Positions 25,613 to 35,163 of a stretch of DNA of 64,000 nt are shown one piece after another. The stretch lies in NCBI RefSeq assembly GCF_047124445.1, contig NZ_CP138921.1, forward strand, positions 1,860,001-1,924,000, in the 5' to 3' direction. This DNA is from Shimia sp047124445 (lineage in GTDB: Bacteria > Pseudomonadota > Alphaproteobacteria > Rhodobacterales > Rhodobacteraceae). Each line of letters starts with the position of its first letter. The stretch's first letter is position 1. Under the pieces are notes generated by a model that saw only the letters and a program-made list of their open reading frames with translations, was not told the DNA's origin and made no database searches. The translations under genes were made by a program, and so were the position numbers.

Positions 25613-26644
25613 ATGTCGACCCCTCGCGACAGGAAGTCCAAAATGAGTCTCGATCACGCAGCCAGCAAGCCGCATGAAGCCCTCGCAGTTCTGCTGCGCG
25701 ATGATATGGATGCGGTGAACACGCTGATCGAAGAGCGTATGGCCTCCAAACACGCCCCACGCATTCCCGAAGTGACCGCGCATCTTGTGGGTGCCGGCGG
25801 CAAACGTCTGCGCCCGATGCTGACATTGGCAGCGGCCAAACTCTGCGGCTATGACGGCCCCTACCATGTGCACCTGGCGGCTACCGTGGAGTTCATCCAC
25901 ACCGCGACCCTGTTGCATGATGATGTGGTCGACGAAAGTGAACAGCGTCGTGGCCGTCCAACGGCCAACCTGCTGTGGGACAACAAAAGCTCGGTTCTGG
26001 TGGGCGACTACCTGTTCTCACGCAGCTTCCAGCTGATGACCGAAACCAACAACATCGACGTGCTGCGCATCCTGTCCAACGCCTCCGCCACCATTGCGGA
26101 AGGCGAAGTGTTGCAACTCACCGCCGCCACAGACCTCTCCACCAACGAGGATATTTACTTGCAGGTGGTACGAGGAAAGACAGCTGCTCTGTTTTCTGCC
26201 GCCACCGAAGTGGGCGGTGTTATTGCGGGCGCGTCTGCGGAGGATGTGCAGGCCCTGTTTGACTACGGCGACGCCCTCGGCATCGCCTTCCAGATCGCAG
26301 ATGACCTGCTCGACTACCAGGGCGACTCAGCGCAAACCGGCAAAAACGTGGGCGACGATTTCCGCGAAAGAAAGTTAACACTGCCGGTGATCAAGGCTGT
26401 TGCACAAGCTACAGCTGAAGAGCGCAGCTTCTGGCAACGCACAATTGAAAAAGGCCGCCAGGAAGACGGCGACCTAGATCATGCGTTGGCCCTGATGGAC
26501 AAATACAACACTTTGTCCCGCACTCGCGACGACGCTTTGGCTTGGGCAGAAAAAGCCAAGGACGCAGTGAAAAAACTTCCGGACCACGAAATCCGGGGCC
26601 TGCTGTCAGACATCGCCGACTACGTAGTCGCCCGCCTGAACTAA
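25613..26644 (+). CDS. Polyprenyl diphosphate synthase (ubiquinone side chain)
   Basis: A 343-residue trans-prenyltransferase that extends IPP onto an allylic primer to make the quinone tail, probably decaprenyl since Rhodobacterales use Q10. It shows GGKRLRPMLTL, the first aspartate-rich motif HDDVVDESEQRRG and the second DDLLDY. ATG 25613 has GGGAG upstream; ATG 25643 (MSLDHAASKPHE, AGGAAG upstream) is equally plausible and closer to family starts. Its stop overlaps the ispE stop (CTAA), so the genes converge tail to tail. Confidence 0.93.
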   Translation: MSTPRDRKSKMSLDHAASKPHEALAVLLRDDMDAVNTLIEERMASKHAPRIPEVTAHLVGAGGKRLRPMLTLAAAKLCGYDGPYHVHLAATVEFIHTATLLHDDVVDESEQRRGRPTANLLWDNKSSVLVGDYLFSRSFQLMTETNNIDVLRILSNASATIAEGEVLQLTAATDLSTNEDIYLQVVRGKTAALFSAATEVGGVIAGASAEDVQALFDYGDALGIAFQIADDLLDYQGDSAQTGKNVGDDFRERKLTLPVIKAVAQATAEERSFWQRTIEKGRQEDGDLDHALALMDKYNTLSRTRDDALAWAEKAKDAVKKLPDHEIRGLLSDIADYVVARLN

Positions 26645-27486
26645 GCGAACCGCGCGCCCACCCGGCGCGTCGGCACGCACCACCAATCTGGATGGTGTTG
26701 ACGCAAAACCTCCAAAGCCGCGTCCCGCTCGGATGCGGTTTTGTAGATACCAAAACACGTCGCCCCCGATCCGGACATCCGCGCCAAGGCGCAGCCTTCG
26801 GTGTGGCTCAGCTCGGCCAACACTTGGCCAATCACAGGCTGCAATCCAACTGCGGCCTCCTGCATGTCATTGCGCTGCCCCGACAGCCAAGCGATGGTGA
26901 TGTCAAAATCACCCCAGTCTGGAAATGGCTCTGCCATCACAGGATTGTCCCGCGCATTCATCGCAGAAAACACTTGTGGTGTGGACACCGACACCCGCGG
27001 GTTCACAAGGATCATCGACCAATCCGGCGGCGTGTCGAGATGGTCAATCTCGTCACCAATCCCCCGCATTCGCACAAGCTCCGGCTCCATACACACCGGC
27101 ACATCCGCCCCCAAAGCCGCAAGTGCGTCTGCATCCGGAATTGGAAGGTCATACAATGCGCATAATGCTCGTATTGTAGCCGCCCCATCCGACGACCCGC
27201 CGCCAATCCCCGCCATTGCGGGCAGTGACTTCTCCAATGTGACCTTTGCCGTCACGCCCAACAAATCCGCCGCGCGCATAACCAAGTTGCTCCGGTCGGT
27301 AGGAACGCCCTCCGCCATAGGCCCAACGACATTCAAACTGGTTGTAGCGGCCTTTTCCACCGTCAACCGATCCCCCACATCGGTCAATATAACCAAGGAG
27401 TCCAAACGGTGAAAGCCGTCCGCCCGCTGTCCAGTCACATGTAGGGTCAAGTTGATCTTGGCGGGCGCAAATGCCTCAATTGCCAT
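26641..27486 (-). CDS. ispE: 4-diphosphocytidyl-2-C-methyl-D-erythritol kinase
   Basis: This GHMP kinase of the MEP isoprenoid pathway phosphorylates CDP-methylerythritol. The 281 residues from ATG 27486 begin MAIEAFAPAKINLTLHV (the catalytic Lys/Asp region of IspE) and carry the glycine-rich ATP loop PAMAGIGGGSSDGA. The longer open frame lies inside the TPR gene. It overlaps the 3' end of the upstream TPR gene by 11 bases. It faces the polyprenyl diphosphate synthase gene, which uses the same IPP supply. Confidence 0.95.
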   Translation of the reverse strand: MAIEAFAPAKINLTLHVTGQRADGFHRLDSLVILTDVGDRLTVEKAATTSLNVVGPMAEGVPTDRSNLVMRAADLLGVTAKVTLEKSLPAMAGIGGGSSDGAATIRALCALYDLPIPDADALAALGADVPVCMEPELVRMRGIGDEIDHLDTPPDWSMILVNPRVSVSTPQVFSAMNARDNPVMAEPFPDWGDFDITIAWLSGQRNDMQEAAVGLQPVIGQVLAELSHTEGCALARMSGSGATCFGIYKTASERDAALEVLRQHHPDWWCVPTRRVGARFA

Positions 27487-29182
27487 CCGTTGCCGCCAAA
27501 GGCTCCGCGCCTTCCTCTTCCAGCACCACGTCCAGACCAACTTCAAGCTTACGCCGAATACGATCAGGCTTGGCTTCTTCAGCGGTTTCCTCATCGACAA
27601 AGCTCAGTGCACGTCGCCACTGGAATTGCGCCTCAAGCTTGCGACCAACCGCCCAATACACATCGCCCAGGTGATCCGTCACAACCGGATCAACAGGCAT
27701 CAATTCCGTCGCGCGTTCCATATGCCCTACGGCTTCTTCATAACGGCCAAGACGGAACAAGACCCAGCCGAGGCTGTCCACGATATAGCCACTGTCCGGA
27801 CGCGCGGCGACAGCGCGCTCGATCATATCCAGCGCCTCATCAAGCTTGATCTGCTTTTCTACCAAGGAATAGCCAAGGTAGTTCAACACCTGCGGCTGCT
27901 CCGGGTTCAGCTCCAGCGCTTTACGAAAATCCGCCTCGGCAGCCTCCCAATTGCCCAGCCGCTCATGACTGATCGCGCGGGCATAGAACAAGAACCACTG
28001 CCGCATTTCCAGGGTATCATAGAGGCTGATAGCCGTGTCGTAAGAGGCTATCGCCCCTTCGAAATCTTTCTCTTGCCGGCGCAAATCCCCAAGTGCGGTG
28101 TGCACGTATGGCAAGTCCGGTTGGCTCCGCGTCAGAGATTCCAGAACCTCCATAGCCGCCTCGATTTTCCCAGCCTCACGCAGGGCTTCAGCACGACCAA
28201 GTTCCGCCGCATGGAAAGACGGATCATCGGCCGACACTTTCTGATAGGTCTGTGAAGCCAACTCATAGCGGCCAAGAGTCTCCAGCAACTCCGCCGTCAA
28301 CAGCAAAGCCTCTGTGTGGTCAGGCCGCAAAAACTCTGCCAAACGCGCATAGAGCAGGGTGTAATCCGCATTGGCCTCATTTCGCAGCGCATTGGCAATG
28401 GAGAAATACACCTCCGCAATCCCATCTGCCGCCGAGCCAACATGCGTAAATGGCAACACCTCGCCCGCCTCAAGACGCTCGCGCAACATGCGCAGCTCCG
28501 GATCAAGGTCGGCCCCAAAGGCAGTGTCCAGACGCTGGATTGCGTCTTCGTTTCGCTCCAGCTGAGACAGAATCTCGACCTCGCTTACAACCCCGCGGCG
28601 GGTGGACTGCATGCCATTCATGGCGCCTTCGAGGAAAATCGCATGTGCCCCCTCAAAGTCTCCGACCGAGGCCAGAGCCAACGCTTTGTGGTAGGCGGCA
28701 AAGCCGCCAAGCCCTTGTTCTTTCGACACTTCATCAAAAGCCGCCAGCGCTTCGGACATTGCCCCACGGCCAATCTGTGCCCAGGCTTTCATCAACCCGT
28801 CCACCAAGGGACCGACCCCTGCACCTTCCAAACGCGCGACCAGCTCGGCGTAGTTTTCATCCTCAACTAGACCTGCGGTAATCGCCATCTCCGCCAATTG
28901 GCTTTGATGCCCATCCGCATCCATCTTGCGCGCGATCGGCATCGCCCGATCGATTTGGCCAAGCGAGAGGAACGCCAGCACTGCGTTTTCTTGCAACAAT
29001 GGATTGCTCGGATCCTTGGTCAATGCGTCACTGTAGTAGCGCGCCGCTTCGGCATAATCGGAGCCATAGCTCGCCTGTCGCGCCGCCAAGTAGGCCCCGG
29101 CCATGCTGTCCGCCTGCACCGGCAGAGACGTGGTTGCCAATAGCGCGGTGATCGCCACTGATTTTAGAAATTGACCGGCCAC
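27476..29182 (-). CDS. Exported tetratricopeptide-repeat protein
   Basis: I place the start at GTG 29182 because GGGAG lies six bases upstream and a signal peptide follows (AITALLATTSLPVQA). The 568-residue product has at least eight TPR-like units. Clear ones are YAEAARYYSDALTKDPSNP, FEGAIASYDTAISLYDTLE, WEAAEADFRKALELNPEQP and YEEAVGHMERATELMPVDP. It is likely periplasmic or outer-membrane associated and mediates protein interactions. It is translationally coupled to ispE. The partner is unknown. Confidence 0.88.
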   Translation of the reverse strand: MAGQFLKSVAITALLATTSLPVQADSMAGAYLAARQASYGSDYAEAARYYSDALTKDPSNPLLQENAVLAFLSLGQIDRAMPIARKMDADGHQSQLAEMAITAGLVEDENYAELVARLEGAGVGPLVDGLMKAWAQIGRGAMSEALAAFDEVSKEQGLGGFAAYHKALALASVGDFEGAHAIFLEGAMNGMQSTRRGVVSEVEILSQLERNEDAIQRLDTAFGADLDPELRMLRERLEAGEVLPFTHVGSAADGIAEVYFSIANALRNEANADYTLLYARLAEFLRPDHTEALLLTAELLETLGRYELASQTYQKVSADDPSFHAAELGRAEALREAGKIEAAMEVLESLTRSQPDLPYVHTALGDLRRQEKDFEGAIASYDTAISLYDTLEMRQWFLFYARAISHERLGNWEAAEADFRKALELNPEQPQVLNYLGYSLVEKQIKLDEALDMIERAVAARPDSGYIVDSLGWVLFRLGRYEEAVGHMERATELMPVDPVVTDHLGDVYWAVGRKLEAQFQWRRALSFVDEETAEEAKPDRIRRKLEVGLDVVLEEEGAEPLAATDGN

Positions 29183-29240
29183 GTGAGACTCCCATGCACT
29201 GACTTTCCAGCAAAGGTAGTCGGGGGGCTGCCAACACGCA

Positions 29241-29266
29241 ATGGGGCGACCCGTTGGCCGCCCCAT
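29241..29266 (-). terminator. Hairpin after the ETF-ubiquinone oxidoreductase gene
   Basis: ATGGGGCG (29241-29248) and CGCCCCAT (29259-29266) form an eight-base stem with a ten-base loop between the etfD-like gene and the TPR gene, both on the minus strand. It has no T tract on that strand, so it is more likely a partial terminator or processing site. Confidence 0.45.
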
Positions 29267-29293
29267 GTTTTGGTAAAATTTCCGCGTGTTAGA

Positions 29294-30943
29294 TCACATG
29301 TTCGGGTAGTTTGGACCGTCGCCACCTTGCGGCGTAACCCACGTGATGTTCTGGCTCGGATCTTTGATGTCGCACGTCTTGCAGTGTACGCAGTTCTGAA
29401 AGTTCACGACAAAGCGAGGGTCTTTGCCCTCCTCTTCGACAACTTCGTATACACCGGCGGGGCAATAGCGCTGTGCAGGCTCCGCAAACTTCGGCAGGTT
29501 CACCGACACAGGCACACTATCATCGGCGAGACGCAAGTGACACGGCTGGCTTTCTTCGTGATTGGTCATTGAGAAGCTGACGTTGGTCAGGCGGTCAAAG
29601 GACAGTTTGCCGTCTGGCTTCGGGTAGTCAATCGGCTTGTGTTTGCTGGCTTCTTCGGTTGCTTCGGCATCGTTTTTGCCGTGCTTGACCGTGCCAAAGA
29701 GAGAGAAACCAAGCGTGTTGGTCCACATGTCCAAACCGCCAAGCATCAGAGATGCTGTCAGGCCCCATTTGGACCAGATCGGCTTAACATTGCGCACCTT
29801 CTTCAGGTCCTTGCCAATGGCGCCGCTGCGCACCTCGGTTTCGTATGCCGTGAGCTCGTCGCCCGAACGTTCTGCTGTGATCGCCTCAAAGGCCGCTTCT
29901 GCCGCCGCCTTGCCGGACAGCATCGCATTGTGGTTGCCCTTGATGCGCGGCACGTTGACCATTCCCACGGAACAGCCCAAGAGCGCGACACCCGGTGCCA
30001 CCATTTTCGGCATGGACTGATAGCCGCCCTCCGAAATTGCCCGCGCGCCGTAAGCAACACGCTTGCCGCCTTCCAACAGCTCCGCAACCTTGGGGTGGTG
30101 CTTGAAGCGCTGGAATTCCATGTAGGGGAAGAGGTGTGGGTTCTTGTAGTTCAGGTGCACCACAAAGCCGACATACACTTGGTTGTTTTCCAGGTGATAG
30201 ATGAAAGACCCTCCGCCAGCGTTTTTGCCCAGCGGCCAGCCCATTGTGTGTGTCACTTCGCCGAGATTGTGCTTGGCAGGGTCGATCTCCCAGATCTCCT
30301 TCATGCCAACGCCAAACTTCTGAGGCTCCTTGCCGTCCTGAAGGTTGTATTTCGCAATCACCTCTTTGGCGAGCGATCCGCGTACACCTTCGGACAGGAA
30401 CACATATTTGCCGTGCAGCTCCATGCCTGGCTCAGTGTTTGGTCCGTAAGATCCATCTTCTTCGAGGCCGAAAACACCGGCAACCACGCCTTTGACTTCG
30501 CCGTTGTCGCCATAGACCAGCTCAGAGCAGGCCATACCTGGGAAGATTTCAACACCAAGCTCTTCCGCCTGTTCCGCCATCCAACGGCAAACGTTGCCCA
30601 TGGACACAATGTAGTTGCCATGGTTGTTCATCAGCGGCGGCATTGGGAAGTTTGGCACGCGAATTTCGCCCGCCTCGCCCAGCATGTAGAAGTTGTCTTC
30701 CTTCACCGGCGTGTTCAGCGGCGCGCCTTTGGCCTTCCAGTCAGGAATCAACGCGTCCAGACCACAAGGGTCCAAAACAGCACCCGAAAGAATGTGCGCA
30801 CCGACCTCGGATCCTTTTTCCAAGACCACAACATCAAGGTCCGCGTCCAATTGCTTCAGACGGATCGCTGCTGACAGGCCAGCAGGACCTGCACCAACGA
30901 TGACAACGTCATACTCCATGGCTTCGCGTTCGATTTCCGACAT
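29294..30943 (-). CDS. Electron transfer flavoprotein-ubiquinone oxidoreductase
   Basis: ETF-QO passes electrons from acyl-CoA dehydrogenases, through ETF, to ubiquinone at the inner membrane. The 549 residues from ATG 30943 (GGGAAGGGAAG upstream) begin with an FAD motif (YDVVIVGAGPAGLSAAIRL). At the C-terminus lies the 4Fe-4S module, with cysteines in YCPAGVYE and NCVHCKTCDIKDP. The ORF is open 89 codons further upstream, but that part is cysteine-rich noise. The etfAB genes are not here; an acyl-CoA dehydrogenase that could feed it lies at 39733-41451. Confidence 0.95.
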   Translation of the reverse strand: MSEIEREAMEYDVVIVGAGPAGLSAAIRLKQLDADLDVVVLEKGSEVGAHILSGAVLDPCGLDALIPDWKAKGAPLNTPVKEDNFYMLGEAGEIRVPNFPMPPLMNNHGNYIVSMGNVCRWMAEQAEELGVEIFPGMACSELVYGDNGEVKGVVAGVFGLEEDGSYGPNTEPGMELHGKYVFLSEGVRGSLAKEVIAKYNLQDGKEPQKFGVGMKEIWEIDPAKHNLGEVTHTMGWPLGKNAGGGSFIYHLENNQVYVGFVVHLNYKNPHLFPYMEFQRFKHHPKVAELLEGGKRVAYGARAISEGGYQSMPKMVAPGVALLGCSVGMVNVPRIKGNHNAMLSGKAAAEAAFEAITAERSGDELTAYETEVRSGAIGKDLKKVRNVKPIWSKWGLTASLMLGGLDMWTNTLGFSLFGTVKHGKNDAEATEEASKHKPIDYPKPDGKLSFDRLTNVSFSMTNHEESQPCHLRLADDSVPVSVNLPKFAEPAQRYCPAGVYEVVEEEGKDPRFVVNFQNCVHCKTCDIKDPSQNITWVTPQGGDGPNYPNM

Positions 30944-31194
30944 TGGCTTCCCTTCCCGGATCGCTGGGTAATTTTCTTTCGCATCTGCTAGCGCGACTAT
31001 AATCATTCCGTCAATCGGAACCCCACGACATTTCGCCCCATTTGCGCAATTTTGCAGCGGTGCAGCATATTTCTCCTTGCATTGCTTCCCGCTCTTGCAT
31101 TTGAAAGAGGTCTCAGGGCACTCTGCCGTGCTAGTACATAAACAGACCCGCCGCCCGGCCTTTAAGGCGGCCAATGACCAACGGGACCGCACCC

Positions 31195-31665
31195 ATGGAA
31201 AAAATACCAATGACCCGCGCCGGCCACTCGGCGCTCGAAGCGGAATTGAAGCAGTTGAAAACAGTGGAACGCCCCGCGATCATCGAGGCGATCGCCTCTG
31301 CGCGCGAGCTTGGCGACCTGAAAGAAAACGCGGAATACCATTCTGCCCGCGAAAAACAGGGTTTTATCGAAGGCCGTGTCAAAGAGCTGGAAGCGGTGAT
31401 TGGCCTGGCCGAAGTGATTGATCCGGCGTCCCTTTCCGGTGCCATCAAGTTTGGCGCAACCGTCACTTTGGTGGACGAAGACACCGACGAAGAAAAGACA
31501 TGGCAAATTGTCGGCGAACATGAAGCCAATGTTGAAAAAGGCCTGCTCAACATCAAGTCGCCCATCGCGCGTGCTTTGATTGGCAAAGAAGAAGGCGATA
31601 GCGTCGAAGTCCGCACCCCGGGCGGCGAAAAAAGTTACGAAGTTCTCAGTATTTCTTATCAGTGA
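31195..31665 (+). CDS. greA: Transcription elongation factor GreA
   Basis: GreA rescues backtracked RNA polymerase by stimulating transcript cleavage. The 156 residues show the N-terminal coiled coil with the acidic tip (ARELGDLKENAEYHSAREKQ) and the C-terminal FKBP-like domain (FGATVTLVDEDTDEEKTWQI). ATG 31195 gives the usual MEKIPMTRAG start but has a weak ribosome-binding site; ATG 31174 (AAGGCGG upstream) would add seven residues. The 251-base gap to the divergent ETF-QO gene presumably holds both promoters; I see no further gene there. Confidence 0.95.
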   Translation: MEKIPMTRAGHSALEAELKQLKTVERPAIIEAIASARELGDLKENAEYHSAREKQGFIEGRVKELEAVIGLAEVIDPASLSGAIKFGATVTLVDEDTDEEKTWQIVGEHEANVEKGLLNIKSPIARALIGKEEGDSVEVRTPGGEKSYEVLSISYQ

Positions 31666-32714
31666 ACCAGATAGTTAAGATGCGGCCCCGCATGACAGAC
31701 GACACCGATTCCCAGCCGACCCCGTTGGGCATCTATGACAAACCGAACGGCCCGAAGGTCACCTCAATCGAGTTGATTGCGGTGGGCTTAAGCTTTGTTT
31801 GGCTGGTCGGGTCTGTGGTGTTTTTCCTGGTGCTGGAACACAATCCCGTTGATGGCAGCAGCGGCTTGCAATTCCTCATGACGCTTTTGGCGGTCTTCAT
31901 GCCGGTCGCGATGATCTGGGTGGCAGCCACAGCCGCGCGGTCTTCTCGCGTAATGCGCGAAGAAAGCGCCCGCTTGCAGGCGGCGATCGACGCCATGCGC
32001 CGAACATACGTCAATCAGGCCCAAGGCGTGCAGGCACAGCAAGGCGTAGAGCCTTCCGTGGCGAAGAAGCTCGACGAGATTGCAGCGGCAACGCGGAAAA
32101 CAGAGACCGCACTGGCAACGTTTTCGTCCAGCCGCGACCGTGATGATGGTATCCGCAAAGCACAGGACGCCGAGCCTGTGAAAGATGACTTGGCAGATCA
32201 AGGCACTCTGGCATTGGGTACCCCTGCTGAAGAACTGTCCCCGCCTCTACCGCGTTCAGATTTCATCCAAGCTCTTAACTTCCCGGAAAACGCCGATGAT
32301 GCCGAAGGCTTTGCCGCTTTGCGCAAAGCGCTGCGGGACCGTCAAGCGGCCCAATTGATTCAGGCAAGCCAGGACGTTCTGACTCTGCTCAGCCAAGACG
32401 GCATCTACATGGACGACCTGCGTCCAGACTTGGCACGTCCGGAAATCTGGCGCCGGTTTGCAAGTGGCGAACGAGGGAAGCCCATCGCGGCCCTTGGCGG
32501 TGTGCGCGATCGCAGCTCACTGGCACTCGCAGCCGGCCGCATGAAGCAAGATCCGATCTTTCGCGACGCCGCGCATCACTTCCTGCGCCGTTTTGATAAG
32601 TGCTTTGTGGAGTTTGAAGAAACCGCATCAGACGCGGACATTGCGGCCCTCTCGGAAACCCGCACTGCCCGCGCCTTTATGCTGTTAGGCCGCGTGGCCG
32701 GGATCTTCGACTAA
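31662..32714 (+). CDS. Conserved membrane protein, unknown
   Basis: A 350-residue protein. Two transmembrane segments near residues 35-90 (LIAVGLSFVWLVGSVVFFLV; LQFLMTLLAVFMPVAMIWVA) are followed by a coiled-coil-prone region (residues 100-160) and a soluble C-terminal domain (RSDFIQALNFPENADDAEGF to the end). I do not recognise a named family. GTG 31662 overlaps the greA stop (GTGA), suggesting coupling; ATG 31680 is an alternative. A strong terminator follows at once. Confidence 0.78.
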   Translation: MNQIVKMRPRMTDDTDSQPTPLGIYDKPNGPKVTSIELIAVGLSFVWLVGSVVFFLVLEHNPVDGSSGLQFLMTLLAVFMPVAMIWVAATAARSSRVMREESARLQAAIDAMRRTYVNQAQGVQAQQGVEPSVAKKLDEIAAATRKTETALATFSSSRDRDDGIRKAQDAEPVKDDLADQGTLALGTPAEELSPPLPRSDFIQALNFPENADDAEGFAALRKALRDRQAAQLIQASQDVLTLLSQDGIYMDDLRPDLARPEIWRRFASGERGKPIAALGGVRDRSSLALAAGRMKQDPIFRDAAHHFLRRFDKCFVEFEETASDADIAALSETRTARAFMLLGRVAGIFD

Positions 32715-32716
32715 AT

Positions 32717-32744
32717 AAAAAGGCGCTCCATCGAGCGCCTTTTT
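32717..32744. terminator. Bidirectional intrinsic terminator
   Basis: AAAAAGGCGCTC (32717-32728) pairs with GAGCGCCTTTTT (32733-32744) with a four-base loop. The A and T runs make it work in both directions, for the membrane protein gene and the convergent moeA. Confidence 0.93.
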
Positions 32745-32749
32745 CACAT

Positions 32750-34021
32750 CTACAGTCCAAAGGCGGAGTAAGGGTAGTAAAGCACCTCAGTGCCCTCCTG
32801 CACGTCCATAGCTTCGTCTGGTAGCTCCACCAGCCCTTCAGCCCAGCTCAACCCGCTGATACGCCCGGAGCCTTCCGACTTGAACACCTCAGCCTGCCCG
32901 TCTCGCAGGCGCGCACGAAGATATTCCCGCCGCCCTGCTTTCTTGGCCTTTGCAAAAGCTGCGGGCACCCGTAGCGCCACCGGTTCCTGCCATCCAGCGC
33001 CGCCTAGGGCGTCCATAGCGGGCTTGGCGAAGATCAGCGTGCAAACCTTTGCCGCGACTGGGTTTCCAGGCAAGCCAAAGACTGGCGTGCCAGCCCACAT
33101 GCCCAGCGCCAAGGGACGGCCCGGTTTGATTGCCAACCGCCACAGCGCCATTGAGCCGGTTTCATTGAGCAAGGCAGACATGTGGTCTTCATCGCCAGCG
33201 GAGGCACCGCCGGAAGTCAGGATCATGTCCGACGACTTTGCAGCCTCATCCAAGAAGTTTTTTAAGGCCTCGCGATCATCCGGCGCACGGCCCATGTCAA
33301 TGGGCTCAAAACCAAATTGGGCGACCATGGCAAGCAGCATGGGGCGGTTGGCATCAAAAATCTGATCTGGCCGCGCCTCCTGCCCCGGCTCTGCCAACTC
33401 GTCTCCAGTGGAAACCACCGCCACGCGCAGGCGCTTGAACACCAGCAGTTGTGACACGCCCGTTGCGGCCGCCAAGGCAAGATCGGCAGGCGTAACGCGC
33501 CGGCCTTTGGCGAGAATGAGCCCGCCCCTAACCACGTCCTCCCCCGCCTTACGCGTGTTGCTGCCTTGTTTGAGTGGGCCATGAAAGGCAATTGCCGTCC
33601 CATCAGTGGTCACATCTTCTTGCAAGATGACCGTGTCGATGCCTTCAGGCACGGTGGCCCCTGTAAGGATGCGTACAGCGTGAGCAGACGGCAGATCTCC
33701 CTCGAATGGGTCTCCAGCAGCTGATCGGCCTGCTACCAATGGCAGCGTTTGCGGCCCTTCGACGATGTCGGCATGACGCAGCCCGTAGCCATCCACCGCA
33801 GAGTTCGGCTGTGGCGGATTGGACCGCTGCGCTACGACATCTTCGGCCAAGACCCGGCCCAAGGCCGCAAACAGCGGGACAGTCTCCGCGCCAACACAGA
33901 CGTGGAGTCGCCCTTTTAGAAGCGCCAAGGCTTCAGATACAGGCGTCCAATGCGTGTCCGCTGGCAAGGAAAAACAATCGTTTTTCAAAGGCGGCGGCGC
34001 CAGTTCATTTTGCTTGGACAT
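32750..34021 (-). CDS. moeA: Molybdopterin molybdotransferase
   Basis: MoeA inserts molybdate into adenylylated molybdopterin to complete the molybdenum cofactor. The 423 residues show the N-terminal NSAVDGYGLRHAD segment, the MoaB/MogA-like domain motifs VVSTGDELAEPG and TSGGASAGDEDHM, and FGLPGNPVAA. It is last in the minus-strand run fdhD-mobA-mobB-moeA, nine bases after mobB, and ends at a shared terminator. Confidence 0.95.
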   Translation of the reverse strand: MSKQNELAPPPLKNDCFSLPADTHWTPVSEALALLKGRLHVCVGAETVPLFAALGRVLAEDVVAQRSNPPQPNSAVDGYGLRHADIVEGPQTLPLVAGRSAAGDPFEGDLPSAHAVRILTGATVPEGIDTVILQEDVTTDGTAIAFHGPLKQGSNTRKAGEDVVRGGLILAKGRRVTPADLALAAATGVSQLLVFKRLRVAVVSTGDELAEPGQEARPDQIFDANRPMLLAMVAQFGFEPIDMGRAPDDREALKNFLDEAAKSSDMILTSGGASAGDEDHMSALLNETGSMALWRLAIKPGRPLALGMWAGTPVFGLPGNPVAAKVCTLIFAKPAMDALGGAGWQEPVALRVPAAFAKAKKAGRREYLRARLRDGQAEVFKSEGSGRISGLSWAEGLVELPDEAMDVQEGTEVLYYPYSAFGL

Positions 34022-34030
34022 GTGAGCCTC

Positions 34031-34540
34031 CTAGCCGGCGAGTGATGCCGTCATCCCCAAGTCGGACAGAATAAAATCAGCAATTGCCTTTGTATCGTTC
34101 AAGTCAAAAACCGGTTTGTCGTTTTCCACCGCCACATCGCTGGCAATTGCGCGAATGGTCGGATCTTCCGGCGAAATCAGCGCGTTGCCGGTTTCCTGAC
34201 GATGGGCTTCGACCTTTGGATGGGCATCCCGTTTATAGCCTTCCACCAACACCAGATCGACATCTGAGAGCTTGGTCAGCAGTTCCTCAAGCGTTGGCTC
34301 ATCCTCGTCGCGCAACTCGTGCATCAGCGCCCAGCGGCTTTTGGAGGCCAACAAGACCTCCCGCGCGCCGGCCACCCGATGGCGGTGACTGTCCTTACCC
34401 GGGTGATCCACGTCAAAGCTGTGGTGCGCATGTTTGACTGTGGACACACTAAAGCCGCGCCCCGTGATCTCGGTCACCAAACGCTCCATCAACCCGGTTT
34501 TGCCCGAATTTTTCCACCCGACAACGCCATAGATTTGCAT
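34031..34540 (-). CDS. mobB: Molybdopterin-guanine dinucleotide biosynthesis adaptor MobB
   Basis: A 169-residue GTP-binding P-loop protein (GVVGWKNSGKTGLMERLV), with STVKHAHHSFDVDHPGKDSH and VEGYKRDAHPK typical of MobB. It assists MobA in attaching GMP to molybdopterin. It is placed directly between mobA and moeA with gaps of two and nine bases. Confidence 0.95.
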   Translation of the reverse strand: MQIYGVVGWKNSGKTGLMERLVTEITGRGFSVSTVKHAHHSFDVDHPGKDSHRHRVAGAREVLLASKSRWALMHELRDEDEPTLEELLTKLSDVDLVLVEGYKRDAHPKVEAHRQETGNALISPEDPTIRAIASDVAVENDKPVFDLNDTKAIADFILSDLGMTASLAG

Positions 34541-34542
34541 TG

Positions 34543-35163
34543 TTATTCCATCTCTCCAGCAATCCGGCGCGCCTCTTCAAGGTCCTCCGGTGTATTCACA
34601 TTAAAGAAGGGGTCTATCCCGCTTTGCACAAAGGCGGCTTGACCTGCATCATGTTTGTCCGTCCAGATCACAACTTTCCGCAGACCTCCTTCCAGGGCGG
34701 CCCTCAGATCCTCCCGCAAAGCCACAGGCCAGAGGCCAAATGTCGGCTGCCGCCATAGCTTACCGCCCGGCTCTCCCGAAGCGGCCAGGGCGAGCGGATG
34801 GGGACTGGCTTCAGAAGCCAGCAAGAGTTGCGGCACCAAATCACAGGGGAAGAAAGGCGTGTCGGCTGCGGCCGTCACAATCGCGTCTGCCCCCCGCTCT
34901 GCCGCCCAATCCAGACCGGCCAACACCCCTGCCAAAGGCCCCGGAAACTCTGCCAGAGAATCCGGAATTACAGGCATCTCGAAGTCCGCAAACCGCGCAG
35001 GGTCACCATTGGCGTTGAGCGCCATACCAGCCACCTGTGGCTCCAGACGGTCGATCACGTGCTGCAAAATGGTTTTGCCACCGAGAGACAAGCGGCCCTT
35101 ATCGCCACCGCCCATGCGGGTGGCCTGACCGCCGGCCAGAATCACGCCAAGGGGTTGTTTCAT
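34543..35163 (-). CDS. mobA: Molybdenum cofactor guanylyltransferase
   Basis: MobA transfers GMP from GTP to Mo-molybdopterin, giving the bis-MGD used by DMSO-reductase-family enzymes. The 206 residues have the nucleotidyltransferase opening GVILAGGQATRMGGGDKG, the AAADTPFFP metal-binding segment and FNVNTPEDLEEAR near the end. The start overlaps the fdhD stop (ATGA). Confidence 0.95.
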   Translation of the reverse strand: MKQPLGVILAGGQATRMGGGDKGRLSLGGKTILQHVIDRLEPQVAGMALNANGDPARFADFEMPVIPDSLAEFPGPLAGVLAGLDWAAERGADAIVTAAADTPFFPCDLVPQLLLASEASPHPLALAASGEPGGKLWRQPTFGLWPVALREDLRAALEGGLRKVVIWTDKHDAGQAAFVQSGIDPFFNVNTPEDLEEARRIAGEME